Positions 1-12,360 of a DNA stretch of 64,000 bases are shown piece after piece. The stretch lies in assembly GCF_037126175.1 (NCBI RefSeq), contig NZ_CP146986.1:186001-250000 (forward strand), given 5' to 3'. Numbering within the stretch: position 1 is the stretch's first letter; every line of letters begins with the position of its first letter. The notes under the pieces are model-generated. The model was not told the origin of the DNA and did no database searches. It was given only the letters and a program-made list of their open reading frames with translations. Made by a program: the position numbers and the translations under genes. Source of the DNA: Pseudomonas sp. RSB 5.4 (GTDB lineage: Bacteria > Pseudomonadota > Gammaproteobacteria > Pseudomonadales > Pseudomonadaceae).

Positions 1-1659
1 AAGGTTTTCCCGACCCGTTCGCACACTGTATCCGCCCAGGGCGGCATCACCTGCGCGATCGCGTCCGCTGACCCGAACGATGACTGGCGCTGGCACATGT
101 ACGATACCGTCAAGGGTTCCGACTACATCGGTGACCAGGACGCTATCGAATACATGTGTCAGGAAGGCCCGGCTGCCGTTTTCGAGCTGGACCACATGGG
201 TCTGCCGTTCTCGCGTACCGAACAAGGCCGTATCTACCAGCGCCCGTTCGGTGGTCAGTCCAAGGACTACGGTAAAGGCGGCCAGGCTGCCCGTACCTGC
301 GCAGCGTCCGACCGTACCGGTCACGCGCTGCTGCACACCCTTTATCAGGGCAACCTGAAAGCCGGTACCACGTTCCTGAACGAGTACTACGCGGTCGACC
401 TGGTGAAAAACCAGGAAGGCGAGTTTGTCGGTGTGATCGCGATCTGCATCGAAACCGGCGAAACTTCGTACATCCGTGCCAAGGCTACCGTACTGGCCAC
501 TGGCGGTGCTGGCCGTATCTACGCCTCCACCACCAACGCCCTGATCAACACCGGTGACGGCGTTGGCATGGCGCTGCGTGCTGGCGTGCCGGTACAAGAC
601 ATCGAAATGTGGCAGTTCCACCCGACCGGCATCGCCGGCGCCGGTGTACTGGTGACCGAAGGTTGCCGTGGTGAAGGTGGTTACCTGATCAACAAGCACG
701 GCGAGCGTTTCATGGAGCGTTATGCTCCGAACGCGAAAGACCTGGCTGGTCGTGACGTGGTTGCCCGCTCGATGGTTAAAGAAATCATCGCCGGCAATGG
801 TTGCGGTCCGAATGGCGACCACGTGATGCTCAAACTCGACCACCTGGGCGAGGAAGTGCTGCACAGCCGTCTGCCAGGCATCTGCGAACTGTCGAAGACT
901 TTCGCACACGTTGACCCGGTGGTTGCTCCGGTTCCGGTTGTTCCGACCTGCCACTACATGATGGGCGGCGTTGCCACCAACATTCATGGTCAGGCGATCA
1001 CCCAGAACGCCGAAGGCGTGGATCAGATCATTCCTGGTCTGTTCGCGGTAGGTGAAGTGGCTTGCGTATCGGTGCACGGTGCCAACCGTCTGGGTGGCAA
1101 CTCGCTGCTCGACCTGGTGGTATTCGGCCGCGCTGCCGGCCTGCACCTGGAGAAGGCGCTGACCGACGGCATCGAATACGACGACGCTACCGAGTCCGAC
1201 ATCGAAGCAGCCCTGTCGCGTCTGAACGCGCTGAACGGCCGTACCGATGGCGAAGACGTGGCCACCCTGCGTCGCGAGCTGCAAAGCTGCATGCAGAACT
1301 ACTTCGGTGTGTTCCGTACCGGCGAATACATGCAGAAAGGTATCGCTCAACTGGCCGATCTGCGCAAGCGTATCGCCAACGTGAAGATCAACGATAAGTC
1401 GCAGGCGTTCAACACTGCACGTATCGAAGCGCTCGAGCTGCAAAACCTGCTGGAAGTGGCTGAGGCTACCGCCATCGCGGCCGAAGTACGTAAAGAGTCC
1501 CGCGGCGCTCACGCCCGTGAAGACTTCGAAGACCGTGACGACGAAAACTGGCTGTGCCACACCCTGTACTTCCCGGGTGAGAAACGCGTCGCCAAGCGTG
1601 CCGTTAACTTCTCGCCGAAGACTGTTCCGACTTTCGAACCTAAAGTCCGGACTTATTAA
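1..1659 (+). CDS. sdhA: Succinate dehydrogenase flavoprotein subunit (5' end outside window)
   Basis: Catalytic FAD subunit of succinate dehydrogenase (complex II); it oxidises succinate to fumarate at the inner membrane. The frame is open from base 1 and starts with the [10 protein letters not shown] motif, whose His (residue 8 of this fragment) is the covalent FAD attachment site. [17 protein letters not shown] and [14 protein letters not shown] carry the family's substrate-binding Arg and His residues. The fragment has 552 residues, so about 38 N-terminal residues should lie upstream, with sdhC and sdhD presumably before them. sdhB follows after 11 bases. Confidence 0.97.
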   Translation, partial: KVFPTRSHTVSAQGGITCAIASADPNDDWRWHMYDTVKGSDYIGDQDAIEYMCQEGPAAVFELDHMGLPFSRTEQGRIYQRPFGGQSKDYGKGGQAARTCAASDRTGHALLHTLYQGNLKAGTTFLNEYYAVDLVKNQEGEFVGVIAICIETGETSYIRAKATVLATGGAGRIYASTTNALINTGDGVGMALRAGVPVQDIEMWQFHPTGIAGAGVLVTEGCRGEGGYLINKHGERFMERYAPNAKDLAGRDVVARSMVKEIIAGNGCGPNGDHVMLKLDHLGEEVLHSRLPGICELSKTFAHVDPVVAPVPVVPTCHYMMGGVATNIHGQAITQNAEGVDQIIPGLFAVGEVACVSVHGANRLGGNSLLDLVVFGRAAGLHLEKALTDGIEYDDATESDIEAALSRLNALNGRTDGEDVATLRRELQSCMQNYFGVFRTGEYMQKGIAQLADLRKRIANVKINDKSQAFNTARIEALELQNLLEVAEATAIAAEVRKESRGAHAREDFEDRDDENWLCHTLYFPGEKRVAKRAVNFSPKTVPTFEPKVRTY

Positions 1660-1670
1660 GGGTGATCGCC

Positions 1671-2375
1671 ATGTTGCAAGTCAGTGTTTATCGCTACAAC
1701 CCTGATCAGGACGCTGCGCCGTTCATGCAGGAATTCCAGGTCGCTACCGGTGGTAAAGACCTGATGGTGCTGGACGTGCTGGCCCTGATCAAAGAGCAGG
1801 ACGAGGGTTTCTCCTATCGTCGCTCTTGCCGTGAAGGCGTCTGCGGCTCCGACGGCATGAACATCAACGGCAAGAACGGTCTGGCGTGCATCACGCCGCT
1901 GTCCGCCGTTGTAAAAGGCAACAAGTTGATCGTTCGTCCGCTGCCAGGTTTGCCGGTTATCCGTGACCTGGTTGTCGATATGAGCATCTTCTACAAGCAA
2001 TACGAGAAGGTTAAGCCTTACCTGCAGAACGACACGCCGGCTCCGGCCATCGAGCGTCTGCAGTCCCCTGAAGAGCGTGAAAAGCTCGACGGTCTGTACG
2101 AGTGCATCCTGTGCGCCTGCTGCTCGACCTCGTGCCCGTCCTTCTGGTGGAACCCGGACAAGTTCCTGGGTCCAGCTGCCCTGCTGCAAGCGTACCGCTT
2201 CCTGGCAGACAGCCGTGACACCAAGACGTCCGAGCGTCTGGCTTCGCTTGATGACCCGTTCAGCGTTTTCCGCTGCCGGGGCATCATGAACTGCGTCAAC
2301 GTATGTCCGAAAGGCCTGAACCCGACTAAGGCCATCGGTCACATCCGTAACATGCTGCTTTCGAGCGGCGTGTGA
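1671..2375 (+). CDS. sdhB: Succinate dehydrogenase iron-sulfur subunit
   Basis: Iron-sulfur subunit (234 aa) that passes electrons from the SdhA flavin to quinone. The [2Fe-2S] site is C53, C58, D61 and C73 within SCREGVCGSDGMNINGKNG; the Asp ligand is as in E. coli. ECILCACCSTSCP (from about residue 144) and CRGIMNCVNVCPKG supply the [4Fe-4S] and [3Fe-4S] ligands. The ATG at 1671 is preferred over the GTG at 1662 because it gives the usual MLQVSVYRYN start and has AAGGGTG at proper spacing. It follows sdhA by 11 bases. Confidence 0.98.
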   Translation: MLQVSVYRYNPDQDAAPFMQEFQVATGGKDLMVLDVLALIKEQDEGFSYRRSCREGVCGSDGMNINGKNGLACITPLSAVVKGNKLIVRPLPGLPVIRDLVVDMSIFYKQYEKVKPYLQNDTPAPAIERLQSPEEREKLDGLYECILCACCSTSCPSFWWNPDKFLGPAALLQAYRFLADSRDTKTSERLASLDDPFSVFRCRGIMNCVNVCPKGLNPTKAIGHIRNMLLSSGV

Positions 2376-2634
2376 TTCAGCTGCTGTAACCGTAGAACCG
2401 CTGTAACGAAGAGGCTGTGGCGCGGGCTTCAACCCGCGTCATGGCTATAACCAGAGCAGTAGCCACAAGCTGCAGCTCTTATTTTGAAGAAATGAGACAA
2501 GCAGGGGCATCCGGGCTGGTACCCGGACTATCAGCGTGATCCTAAGTGGCTTGTTTTGGTCGCTGCATTCGGACTTCTGCAAGTTTGCTCGGTATTGACG
2601 CCGATGGTGTTCCCCTAACCGAGGGTGACCAAGC
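2376..2634. other. sdhB-sucA intergenic region
   Basis: 259 bases without a gene. A GC hairpin (CGCGGG at 2421-2426 with CCCGCG at 2433-2438) lies after sdhB, but no T-tract follows it, so it is not a convincing terminator and read-through into sucA is plausible. No clear sigma70 promoter was identified by eye. Confidence 0.5.
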
Positions 2635-5466
2635 ATGCAAGAAAGCGTGATGCAGCGCATGTGGAACAGCGCCTACCTTTCAGGTGGAAACGCTGCCTAT
2701 GTGGAAGAGCTTTATGAGCTCTACCTGCACGACCCTAACGCTGTGCCAGAAGAGTGGCGCACCTACTTTCAGAAGCTGCCTGCCGACGGCAGCTCTGCCA
2801 CTGATGTTTCGCACTCCACAATTCGCGATCATTTCGTGCTGCTGGCAAAGAACCAGCGCCGCGCCCAACCGGTTTCCGCCGGTAGCGTGAGCAGTGAGCA
2901 CGAGAAGAAGCAAGTTGAAGTGCTGCGATTGATCCAGGCCTACCGTATGCGTGGCCACCAGGCAGCCCAGCTGGACCCGCTGGGGCTGTGGCAGCGTCCT
3001 GCACCTGCAGACCTGTCGATCAATCATTACGGCTTGACCAATGCCGATCTTGATACGACCTTCCGTGCCGGCGACCTGTTCATCGGCAAAGAGGAAGCGA
3101 GCCTACGCGAAATTCACGAAGCGTTGCAGCAGACATATTGCCGCACCATCGGCGCTGAATTTACGCACATCACCGATTCCGAGCAGCGCCACTGGTTCCA
3201 GCAGCGTCTGGAAAGCGTGCGTGGTCGTCCGACGTACTCCGCCGACATCAAGAGCCACCTGCTCGAGCGCGTCACTGCCGGTGAAGGCCTGGAAAAATAC
3301 CTGGGCACCAAATACCCGGGCACCAAGCGTTTCGGTCTGGAAGGCGGCGAAAGCCTGATTCCGATGCTCGACGAACTGATCCAGCGTTCCGGTTCCTACG
3401 GCACCAAGGAAGTCGTCATCGGCATGGCCCACCGTGGCCGTCTGAACGTGCTGGTCAACACCTTCGGCAAGAACCCGCGCGAGCTGTTCGACGAGTTCGA
3501 AGGCAAGAAGAAGGTCGAGCTGGGTTCCGGTGACGTTAAATACCACCAGGGCTTCTCGTCCAACGTGATGACCGCCGGCGGTGAAGTTCACCTGGCCATG
3601 GCGTTCAACCCGTCCCACCTGGAAATCGTTTCCCCGGTGGTAGAAGGTTCGGTTCGCGCCCGTCAGGATCGTCGTAACGACCCGACCGGTGAGAAGGTTC
3701 TGCCGATCTCCATCCACGGTGACGCTGCATTCGCAGGTCAGGGCGTGGTCATGGAAACCTTCCAGATGTCGCAGACCCGCGGTTTCAAGACCGGCGGTAC
3801 CGTGCACATCGTGATCAACAACCAGGTCGGTTTCACCATCAGCAACCCGCTGGACTCGCGCTCCACCGAGTACGCCACCGACGTTGCGAAGATGATTCAG
3901 GCGCCGATCCTCCATGTGAATGGCGATGATCCGGAAGCCGTGCTGTTCGTGACCCAGTTGGCCATCGACTACCGCATGCAGTTCAAGCGTGACGTGGTGA
4001 TCGACCTGGTCTGCTACCGTCGTCGCGGCCACAACGAGGCCGACGAGCCAAGCGGTACCCAGCCGCTGATGTATCAGCAGATCACCAAGCAGCGCACCAC
4101 CCGTGAGCTGTACGCTGATCGTCTGACACAGGCCGGCGTACTCGACGCAGAGCGTGTTCAGGCGAAAGTCGACGAATATCGCAACGCGCTGGACAACGGT
4201 CTGCACGTCGTGAAATCGCTGGTCAAAGAGCCGAACAAAGAGCTGTTCGTGGACTGGCGTCCGTATCTGGGCCACGCCTGGACTGCGCGTCACGACACGC
4301 GTTTCGATCTGAAGACCCTGCAGGAACTGTCCGCCAAGCTGCTGGAAATTCCGGAAGGCTTCGTGGTTCAGCGTCAGGTTGCGAAGATCTACGAAGACCG
4401 TCAGAAGATGCAAGCCGGCGGCCTGCCGATCAACTGGGGTTACGCCGAAACCATGGCGTACGCGACCCTGGCGTTCGAAGGTCACCCGATCCGCATGACC
4501 GGTCAGGACATCGGCCGCGGTACGTTCTCGCACCGTCACGCTGTGCTGCACAACCAGAAAGATGCTGGCACCTACATTCCGCTGAAACACCTGTACGAAG
4601 GTCAGCCACGCTTTGACCTGTACGACTCGTTCCTGTCGGAAGAAGCGGTACTGGCCTTCGAATACGGCTACTCGACCACCACGCCAAACGCGCTGGTGAT
4701 CTGGGAAGCCCAGTTCGGCGACTTCGCCAACGGTGCACAGGTTGTTATCGACCAGTTCATCACCAGCGGCGAACACAAGTGGGGCCGTCTCTGCGGTCTG
4801 ACCATGCTGTTGCCGCACGGCTACGAAGGTCAGGGTCCTGAGCACAGCTCGGCACGTCTTGAGCGTTACCTGCAGCTGTGCGCCGAGCACAACATTCAGG
4901 TGTGCATGCCGACCACTCCGGCCCAGATCTACCACTTGCTGCGTCGTCAGGTGATTCGCCCGCTGCGCAAACCTCTGGTAGTGCTGACGCCGAAGTCGCT
5001 GCTGCGCCACAAACTGGCCGTCTCGACCCTGGAAGATCTGGCCGAAGGTTCGTTCCAGACCGTGATCCCGGAAATCGATGCCCTGGACCCGAAAAAGGTC
5101 GAGCGCGTTGTTCTGTGTAGCGGCAAGGTCTACTACGACCTGCTGGAAAAACGCCGTGCCGAAGGCCGTGACGATATCGCCATCGTGCGTATCGAGCAGC
5201 TGTATCCATTCCCTGAGGACGACTTGAAAGAAGTCCTGGCGCCTTATACCAACGTCAAGCATGCCGTTTGGTGTCAGGAAGAGCCGATGAACCAGGGTGC
5301 CTGGTACTGCAGCCAGCATCACTTGCGTCGCAGCATCGGTAACCTCAACAAGTCTCTCGTACTCGAGTACGCGGGCCGTGAGGCTTCTGCTGCCCCAGCA
5401 TGTGGTTACGCATCGATGCACGCCGAGCAGCAGGAAAAACTGCTGCAAGACGCGTTTACCGTTTAA
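2635..5466 (+). CDS. sucA: 2-oxoglutarate dehydrogenase E1 component
   Basis: Thiamine-diphosphate-dependent E1 (943 aa, normal length) that decarboxylates 2-oxoglutarate and reductively succinylates the lipoyl group of SucB. The N-terminus (MQESVMQRMWNSAYLSGGN) is typical of the family and is thought to bind the E2 core. HRGRLNVLVNTFGK and GDAAFAGQGVVMETFQMS form the cofactor region, and the C-terminal transketolase-like half contains YPFPEDDL and EEPMNQGAW. sucB starts 42 bases downstream, consistent with one transcript. A long antisense reading frame across this gene is a codon-bias artefact. Confidence 0.98.
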   Translation: MQESVMQRMWNSAYLSGGNAAYVEELYELYLHDPNAVPEEWRTYFQKLPADGSSATDVSHSTIRDHFVLLAKNQRRAQPVSAGSVSSEHEKKQVEVLRLIQAYRMRGHQAAQLDPLGLWQRPAPADLSINHYGLTNADLDTTFRAGDLFIGKEEASLREIHEALQQTYCRTIGAEFTHITDSEQRHWFQQRLESVRGRPTYSADIKSHLLERVTAGEGLEKYLGTKYPGTKRFGLEGGESLIPMLDELIQRSGSYGTKEVVIGMAHRGRLNVLVNTFGKNPRELFDEFEGKKKVELGSGDVKYHQGFSSNVMTAGGEVHLAMAFNPSHLEIVSPVVEGSVRARQDRRNDPTGEKVLPISIHGDAAFAGQGVVMETFQMSQTRGFKTGGTVHIVINNQVGFTISNPLDSRSTEYATDVAKMIQAPILHVNGDDPEAVLFVTQLAIDYRMQFKRDVVIDLVCYRRRGHNEADEPSGTQPLMYQQITKQRTTRELYADRLTQAGVLDAERVQAKVDEYRNALDNGLHVVKSLVKEPNKELFVDWRPYLGHAWTARHDTRFDLKTLQELSAKLLEIPEGFVVQRQVAKIYEDRQKMQAGGLPINWGYAETMAYATLAFEGHPIRMTGQDIGRGTFSHRHAVLHNQKDAGTYIPLKHLYEGQPRFDLYDSFLSEEAVLAFEYGYSTTTPNALVIWEAQFGDFANGAQVVIDQFITSGEHKWGRLCGLTMLLPHGYEGQGPEHSSARLERYLQLCAEHNIQVCMPTTPAQIYHLLRRQVIRPLRKPLVVLTPKSLLRHKLAVSTLEDLAEGSFQTVIPEIDALDPKKVERVVLCSGKVYYDLLEKRRAEGRDDIAIVRIEQLYPFPEDDLKEVLAPYTNVKHAVWCQEEPMNQGAWYCSQHHLRRSIGNLNKSLVLEYAGREASAAPACGYASMHAEQQEKLLQDAFTV

Positions 5467-5508
5467 CGCCTTCGCGCACCTGAAACCGAATTTAAGGAAC
5501 CACAGATA

Positions 5509-6732
5509 ATGGCTATCGAGATCAAAGCCCCCACTTTCCCGGAATCGGTTGCCGATGGCACCGTTGCCACCTGGCACAAAAAACCGGGCGACGCCGTCAA
5601 GCGTGACGACCTGATCGTCGACATCGAAACCGACAAAGTCGTACTGGAAGTGCTGGCTACCGCCGACGGCGTGCTGGGCGCAATCGTCAAGAACGAAGGC
5701 GACACCGTTCTGTCCGACGAAGTTCTGGGCTCCATCGAAGCGGGCGGCGCTGCTGCCGCTGCTCCAGCCGCCGCTGCTGCTCCGGCCGCTGCTGCCGCCG
5801 CACCGGCTGCTGCCGAAGGCGAAGACGATCCTGTTGCTGCTCCTGCTGCGCGCAAGCTGGCTGAAGAGAATGGCATCAACATCGCTTCCGTTGCCGGCAC
5901 CGGCAAGGGTGGTCGTGTGACCAAGGAAGACGTGGTCGCTGCTGTTGCCGCGAAGAAAGCCGCTCCAGCTGCCGCACCTGCCAAGGCTGCTGCTCCGGCT
6001 GCCGCTGCTCCGGTATTCGCTGCCGGTGATCGCGTTGAAAAACGCGTGCCGATGACCCGTCTGCGTGCCAAGGTTGCCGAGCGTCTGGTTGAAGCCCAGT
6101 CGAACATGGCGATGCTGACCACGTTCAACGAAGTCGACATGACCGAAGTCATGGCCCTGCGTTCGAAGTACAAGGACCTGTTCGAGAAGTCACACAACGG
6201 CGTACGCCTGGGCTTCATGTCGTTCTTCGTCAAGGCTGCCACCGAAGCGCTGAAACGCTTCCCGGCGGTCAACGCTTCGATCGACGGCGCGGACATCGTT
6301 TACCACGGCTACGCCGACATCGGTGTTGCCGTTTCCAGCGACCGTGGTCTGGTCGTACCTGTTCTGCGTAACGCCGAGCTGATGAGCCTGGCTGAAATCG
6401 AAGGCGGCATCGCCACTTTCGGCAAGAAAGCCCGTGACGGCAAATTGTCGATGGAAGAGATGACTGGCGGTACCTTCACCATCACCAACGGTGGTACCTT
6501 CGGTTCGATGATGTCGACTCCGATCGTCAACCCGCCGCAGGCAGCGATTCTGGGCATGCACAACATCATCCAGCGTCCTATGGCCATCAACGGTCAGGTC
6601 GTGATCCGCCCGATGATGTACCTGGCACTGTCCTACGATCACCGTCTGATCGATGGCAAAGAAGCTGTAACCTTCCTGGTGACCATCAAGAACCTGCTGG
6701 AAGACCCGGCTCGTCTGTTGCTGGATATCTGA
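5509..6732 (+). CDS. sucB: Dihydrolipoyl succinyltransferase (E2 of 2-oxoglutarate dehydrogenase)
   Basis: Core E2 subunit (407 aa) that transfers the succinyl group from its lipoyl arm to CoA. The lipoyl domain (about 1-77) has the lipoylated K43 in [11 protein letters not shown]. An Ala/Pro-rich hinge follows, then the E1/E3-binding domain (about 113-143, [20 protein letters not shown]), a second Ala-rich hinge and the catalytic domain ending in [13 protein letters not shown], with catalytic H378 and D382. TAAGGAACC precedes the ATG. Confidence 0.98.
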   Translation: MAIEIKAPTFPESVADGTVATWHKKPGDAVKRDDLIVDIETDKVVLEVLATADGVLGAIVKNEGDTVLSDEVLGSIEAGGAAAAAPAAAAAPAAAAAAPAAAEGEDDPVAAPAARKLAEENGINIASVAGTGKGGRVTKEDVVAAVAAKKAAPAAAPAKAAAPAAAAPVFAAGDRVEKRVPMTRLRAKVAERLVEAQSNMAMLTTFNEVDMTEVMALRSKYKDLFEKSHNGVRLGFMSFFVKAATEALKRFPAVNASIDGADIVYHGYADIGVAVSSDRGLVVPVLRNAELMSLAEIEGGIATFGKKARDGKLSMEEMTGGTFTITNGGTFGSMMSTPIVNPPQAAILGMHNIIQRPMAINGQVVIRPMMYLALSYDHRLIDGKEAVTFLVTIKNLLEDPARLLLDI

Positions 6733-6829
6733 TAGAAGCAGCCATGCGCTGTGGGTAGCGTACCGTCGGAAACGGCGGTGCGGCCCGCAGCGCGCGGCTT
6801 GAAGCTTTTCGCTCAAGAGGATTTTTTGA

Positions 6830-8266
<1,437 letters not shown>

Positions 8267-8464
8267 GACAATAAGAAACCACGGCGGTAACGGCCCGTCG
8301 TGAGCCTTGCGAGCAAGTCTCACCGCGGAATGTCCGCTGGACGCAGTCTTGCGTAGCTGCACCGGGTATCCGGAAAGGCTACGCAAGCAGCAGTCACAGG
8401 TGGCGCGGCACTCATCAAGAGCGCAGCGCCGAATGCGCAGTACCTAACGAAGACGGTAAAAAGC

Positions 8465-9631
8465 ATGAATCTTCACGAGTATCAGGGTAAGCAGCTGTTC
8501 GCTGAATACGGCCTGCCAGTTTCCACTGGTTACGCAGTAGACACCCCGGAAGCAGCAGCAGAAGCTTGCGACAAAATCGGCGGCAGCGAGTGGGTTGTCA
8601 AAGCCCAGGTCCACGCCGGTGGTCGCGGTAAAGCGGGCGGCGTCAAGCTGGTTCGCAACAAAGAAGACGCCAAGGCCTTCGCACAGCAGTGGCTGGGCAA
8701 GCGTCTGGTGACTTACCAGACTGACGCCAATGGTCAGCCAGTCACCAAGATCCTGGTTGAATCGTGCACTGATATCGCTAAAGAGCTGTACCTGGGCGCT
8801 GTCGTTGACCGTTCGAGCCGTCGCATCGTGTTCATGGCGTCCACCGAAGGTGGCGTGGACATCGAGAAAATCGCTCACGACACTCCAGAAAAAATTCTGA
8901 AAGCCACTATCGATCCACTGGTTGGCGCTCAGCCGTTCCAGGGTCGCGAGCTGGCGTTCCAACTGGGTCTGGAAGGCAAGCAAGTTGCCCAGTTCGCCAA
9001 GATCTTCGTCGGTCTGGCCAAACTGTTCCAGGATCACGATCTGGCCCTGCTGGAAGTGAACCCGCTGGTGATCAAGGCTGACGGCGATCTGCACTGCCTG
9101 GACGCCAAGATCAACATCGACGCTAACGCCATGTACCGTCAGCCTAAGCTGAAGACTTTCCACGATCCGTCGCAAGACGATCCGCGCGAAGCGCACGCTG
9201 CCAAGTTCGAACTGAACTACGTAGCACTGGAAGGCAACATCGGCTGCATGGTCAACGGTGCCGGCCTGGCCATGGGTACCATGGACATCGTCAACCTGCA
9301 CGGCGGCAAGCCAGCCAACTTCCTCGACGTAGGTGGTGGTGCTACCAAAGAGCGCGTGACCGAAGCCTTCAAGATCATCCTGTCCGACACCAACGTCGCT
9401 GCAGTACTGGTCAACATCTTCGGCGGCATCGTTCGCTGCGACATGATTGCCGAAGGCATCATCGGCGCTGTGAAAGAAGTCGGCGTGAAAATCCCGGTTG
9501 TTGTTCGCCTTGAAGGCAACAACGCTGAGCTGGGCGCTAAAGTACTGGCAGAAAGCGGTTTGAACATCATCGCTGCTACCAGCCTGACCGACGCTGCTCA
9601 ACAAGTTGTCAAAGCTGCGGAGGGCAAATAA
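8465..9631 (+). CDS. sucC: Succinyl-CoA synthetase beta subunit
   Basis: ADP/GDP-forming beta subunit (388 aa) of succinyl-CoA synthetase, which recovers a nucleoside triphosphate from succinyl-CoA. The N-terminal ATP-grasp fold begins [18 protein letters not shown] and carries [18 protein letters not shown]. The C-terminal ligase domain has [13 protein letters not shown] and [16 protein letters not shown]. Its TAA stop shares one base with the sucD ATG, which suggests translational coupling. The 198-base lpdG-sucC gap contains no recognised terminator. Confidence 0.98.
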   Translation: MNLHEYQGKQLFAEYGLPVSTGYAVDTPEAAAEACDKIGGSEWVVKAQVHAGGRGKAGGVKLVRNKEDAKAFAQQWLGKRLVTYQTDANGQPVTKILVESCTDIAKELYLGAVVDRSSRRIVFMASTEGGVDIEKIAHDTPEKILKATIDPLVGAQPFQGRELAFQLGLEGKQVAQFAKIFVGLAKLFQDHDLALLEVNPLVIKADGDLHCLDAKINIDANAMYRQPKLKTFHDPSQDDPREAHAAKFELNYVALEGNIGCMVNGAGLAMGTMDIVNLHGGKPANFLDVGGGATKERVTEAFKIILSDTNVAAVLVNIFGGIVRCDMIAEGIIGAVKEVGVKIPVVVRLEGNNAELGAKVLAESGLNIIAATSLTDAAQQVVKAAEGK

Positions 9632-10512
9632 TGAGCGTCCTGATCAACAAAGACACCAAAGTTATCTGCCAGGGTATTACCGGTTCGCAAGGTAGTTTCC
9701 ACACCCAGCAAGCCATCGAATACGGCACCAAGATGGTTGGCGGCGTAACTCCGGGCAAAGGCGGCACCGAGCACCTGGGTCTGCCAGTGTTCAACACCGT
9801 TAAAGACGCAGTTGCTGCCACTGGCGCTACCGCCAGCGTGATCTACGTTCCGGCTCCTTTCTGCAAGGACTCGATCCTGGAAGCAGCGTTCGGCGGCATC
9901 AAGCTGATCGTCTGCATCACCGAAGGCATTCCTACCCTGGACATGCTGGACGCTAAAGTTAAGTGCGACGAGCTGGGTGTTACCCTGATCGGCCCTAACT
10001 GCCCAGGCGTGATCACCCCAGGGGAATGCAAGATCGGCATCATGCCAGGTCACATTCACTTGCCAGGCAAGGTCGGTATCGTTTCGCGTTCCGGCACCCT
10101 GACCTACGAAGCTGTGAAGCAGACCACTGACGCCGGTTTCGGTCAGTCGACTTGCGTCGGCATCGGTGGTGACCCGATCCCGGGTTCGAACTTCATCGAC
10201 ATCCTGAAGCTGTTCCAGGAAGACCCGAAGACCGAAGCGATCGTGATGATCGGCGAGATCGGCGGTTCGGCTGAAGAAGAAGCGGCTGCCTACATCAAGG
10301 CACACGTGACCAAGCCGGTTGTTTCCTACATCGCTGGTGTGACTGCTCCTCCGGGCAAGCGCATGGGCCATGCTGGCGCAATCATCTCTGGCGGCAAAGG
10401 CACTGCAGACGAGAAATTCGCTGCGCTGCAGGACGCAGGCGTAAAAACCGTGCGTTCGCTGGCAGACATCGGCAAGGCCCTGGCCGAGCTGACCGGTTGG
10501 GCTGTCAAGTAA
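9631..10512 (+). CDS. sucD: Succinyl-CoA synthetase alpha subunit
   Basis: CoA-binding alpha subunit (293 aa). The Rossmann domain starts with the [13 protein letters not shown] signature, and the phosphohistidine is H247 in [38 protein letters not shown] is the second family signature. It starts on the last base of the sucC stop codon and ends the TCA block just before a strong intrinsic terminator. Confidence 0.98.
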   Translation: MSVLINKDTKVICQGITGSQGSFHTQQAIEYGTKMVGGVTPGKGGTEHLGLPVFNTVKDAVAATGATASVIYVPAPFCKDSILEAAFGGIKLIVCITEGIPTLDMLDAKVKCDELGVTLIGPNCPGVITPGECKIGIMPGHIHLPGKVGIVSRSGTLTYEAVKQTTDAGFGQSTCVGIGGDPIPGSNFIDILKLFQEDPKTEAIVMIGEIGGSAEEEAAAYIKAHVTKPVVSYIAGVTAPPGKRMGHAGAIISGGKGTADEKFAALQDAGVKTVRSLADIGKALAELTGWAVK

Positions 10513-10541
10513 GCCTCGGGCTTGACTGACGCTTCACCAGA

Positions 10542-10570
10542 CAAAGGCCACCTTCGGGTGGCCTTTGTTG
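10542..10570 (+). terminator. Intrinsic terminator after sucD
   Basis: An 11-bp perfect stem (CAAAGGCCACC at 10542-10552 pairing with 10557-10567) closed by a TTCG tetraloop, then TTG. It ends the sdh-suc transcript. Confidence 0.85.
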
Positions 10571-10601
10571 TTTCTGGCATATGGGTATTTGAGTGGATTC
10601 T

Positions 10602-10724
10602 TGTGGCGAGGGAGCTTGCTCCCGCTGGGCTGCGAAGCGGCCCTAATGCAATCTTCGGATTCATGAGTGTTTTCGGGATTTGCGCCTGCTGCGCAGTCGA
10701 GCGGGAGCAAGCTCCCTCGCCACG
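10602..10724. repeat. REPIN, GAGGGAGCTTGCTCCC class
   Basis: Two inverted REP units: TGTGGCGAGGGAGCTTGCTC at the left and its complement GAGCAAGCTCCCTCGCCAC at the right, around a unique centre. The same class recurs at 51013-51134. Pairs like this are typical non-autonomous REPINs mobilised by a RAYT transposase; no RAYT gene lies in this window. Confidence 0.85.
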
Positions 10725-10967
10725 GAGTGCTCCGCAGGAAAAATAAATGCGTAAACGCGACACAGACACGTCGTGTATCGGATAGTTCGCCCTCAAACAG
10801 TGCGTTTGTCAGACAAATTCGTTAGGCTAGCAGCCATTTTTGCGTCTGCCGCCCACAAGGCATGCAACGCGCTAAACGGGTCAGTCTTATACGGACTGAC
10901 AGCATTTCCCTAACCCCACAGGGAAATCCCCCTCTAAATTCCGATTCAGTAGTGTGGTATTTCCTTA
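10725..10967 (+). promoter_or_regulatory. brnQ leader region with two hairpins
   Basis: 243 bases before brnQ without a supported gene. Two consecutive perfect hairpins lie at 10880-10900 (GTCAGTC/GACTGAC, 7-nt loop) and 10904-10927 (ATTTCCCT/AGGGAAAT, 8-nt loop). Neither is followed by a T-run, so neither is a standard terminator. No good Shine-Dalgarno precedes the brnQ ATG. Regulatory function is inferred from the structure alone. Confidence 0.4.
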
Positions 10968-12281
10968 ATGAAAGTTTTGAAAGGTCAGGACATCCTGGCA
11001 CTGGGCTTTATGACATTTGCCCTGTTCGTCGGGGCCGGCAACATCATTTTCCCGCCTATCGTCGGCCTGCAGTCCGGACCTGACGTCTGGATGGCGGCGC
11101 TGGGCTTTCTGATCACGGCAGTCGGTCTGCCGGTGGTCACCGTCGTCGCTCTGGCCAAGGTCGGTGGTGCGATGGATGCACTGAGCAGCCCGATTGGCAA
11201 GATCGCCGGCGGTGTGCTTGCCGCGGCGTGCTACCTGGCGGTCGGCCCGCTGTTCGCCACCCCGCGCACTGCGACCGTGTCGTTCGAAGTGGGTCTGGCG
11301 CCACTGACCGGCGAAAGCCCGCTGGCGCTGTTCCTCTACAGCTCGGTGTACTTCCTGCTGGTGTTCTTCATCTCGCTGTATCCGGGGCGTCTGCTCGATA
11401 CCGTTGGGCGCTTCCTCGCGCCGCTGAAAATCATCGCCCTGGCGGTACTCGGCATCGCCGCGTTCGCCTTGCCGGCCGGTGATATCGGTCAGGCCACGCC
11501 TGAATACGTCGCGGCACCGTTCTCCCAGGGCTTCATCAATGGTTACCTGACCATGGATACCCTCGGCGCGCTGGTGTTCGGTATCGTCATCGTCAACGCG
11601 ATCCGCTCCCGTGGCGTCGAGTCGCCTGCGCTGATCACCCGTTACGCGATCATTGCCGGCCTCATCGCCGGTGTCGGCCTGGCGCTGGTGTACATCAGCC
11701 TGTTCCGCCTCGGTTCCGGCAGCCATGAAGTCGCGGCGGGTGCCACCAATGGCGCGGCGGTATTGCACGCTTACGTGCAGCACACCTTCGGTTCGCTGGG
11801 CAGCGGTTTCCTCGCGGTGCTGATCTCGCTGGCGTGCCTGGTGACGGCGGTCGGTCTGACTTGTGCCTGCGCTGAATACTTCAGCCGCGTGCTGCCACTG
11901 TCCTACAAGACCCTGGTGATCATTCTGGCCGCGTTCTCGCTGCTGGTGTCGAACCTGGGCCTGACCAAGCTGATCGCGTTCTCGATCCCGGTGCTGACCG
12001 CGATCTACCCGCCGTGCATCGTTCTGGTGGCCCTGAGCTTCTGCAAGGACTTCTGGCATGAACACGGTCGGATCCTCGGCCCGGTGATGCTGGTGTCGTT
12101 CCTGTTTGGCACCATCGACGCCCTCAAGGGCGCCGGTCTGGCTGACTGGATGCCGTCGCAGCTGTCGCACCTGCCGTTGAGCGAGCAGGGCCTGGCGTGG
12201 CTGGTGCCATGCGTGATGACCCTGGTGGTCGCCGTGGTTTGCGATCGCCTGCTGGGCAAGCGCAGCGAAGTCGTTGCCTGA
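10968..12281 (+). CDS. brnQ: Branched-chain amino acid:cation symporter (LIVCS family)
   Basis: Inner-membrane carrier (437 aa) for leucine, isoleucine and valine driven by sodium or protons. [20 protein letters not shown] followed by [10 protein letters not shown] is the typical BrnQ start, and about twelve hydrophobic segments span the protein. The gene is monocistronic, between the suc terminator and its own terminator. There is no clear ribosome binding site before the ATG and the leader has two hairpins, so control at the RNA level is possible. Substrate is inferred from family similarity. Confidence 0.93.
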   Translation: MKVLKGQDILALGFMTFALFVGAGNIIFPPIVGLQSGPDVWMAALGFLITAVGLPVVTVVALAKVGGAMDALSSPIGKIAGGVLAAACYLAVGPLFATPRTATVSFEVGLAPLTGESPLALFLYSSVYFLLVFFISLYPGRLLDTVGRFLAPLKIIALAVLGIAAFALPAGDIGQATPEYVAAPFSQGFINGYLTMDTLGALVFGIVIVNAIRSRGVESPALITRYAIIAGLIAGVGLALVYISLFRLGSGSHEVAAGATNGAAVLHAYVQHTFGSLGSGFLAVLISLACLVTAVGLTCACAEYFSRVLPLSYKTLVIILAAFSLLVSNLGLTKLIAFSIPVLTAIYPPCIVLVALSFCKDFWHEHGRILGPVMLVSFLFGTIDALKGAGLADWMPSQLSHLPLSEQGLAWLVPCVMTLVVAVVCDRLLGKRSEVVA

Positions 12282-12324
12282 CGTTGCCTGACCCGCCACA
12301 AGCGGGTCTTCAGCGCTTAAACAG

Positions 12325-12359
12325 AAATGCCCCGTATCAATCGATACGGGGCATTTTTT
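12325..12359 (+). terminator. brnQ terminator, IS target
   Basis: A 14-bp perfect stem (12325-12338 with 12343-12356) with loop AATC, followed by T residues. The tract is cut by the ISL3 element: its ATTTTTTA (12353-12360) is the left copy of the 8-bp target duplication. Confidence 0.85.
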
Positions 12360-12360
12360 A
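12353..12360. repeat. Target-site duplication, left copy (ATTTTTTA)
   Basis: ATTTTTTA directly adjoins the left inverted repeat. The identical octamer lies directly after the right inverted repeat. Eight bases is the usual ISL3-family duplication length. Confidence 0.92.

Noticed and set aside
2421..2438. Hairpin after sdhB as a terminator
   Set aside because: No T-tract follows; it is a short GC palindrome only.
3103..5577. 824-codon open frame antisense to sucA, and similar long frames opposite brnQ, htpG, cobQ, the hybrid kinase and others
   Set aside because: They mirror codon bias of GC-rich genes, have no family motifs, and lie wholly over recognised genes.
10862..11083. Possible leader peptide overlapping the brnQ start
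   Set aside because: Not enriched in Leu, Ile or Val, no ribosome site, and it overlaps the hairpins and the brnQ start in another frame.
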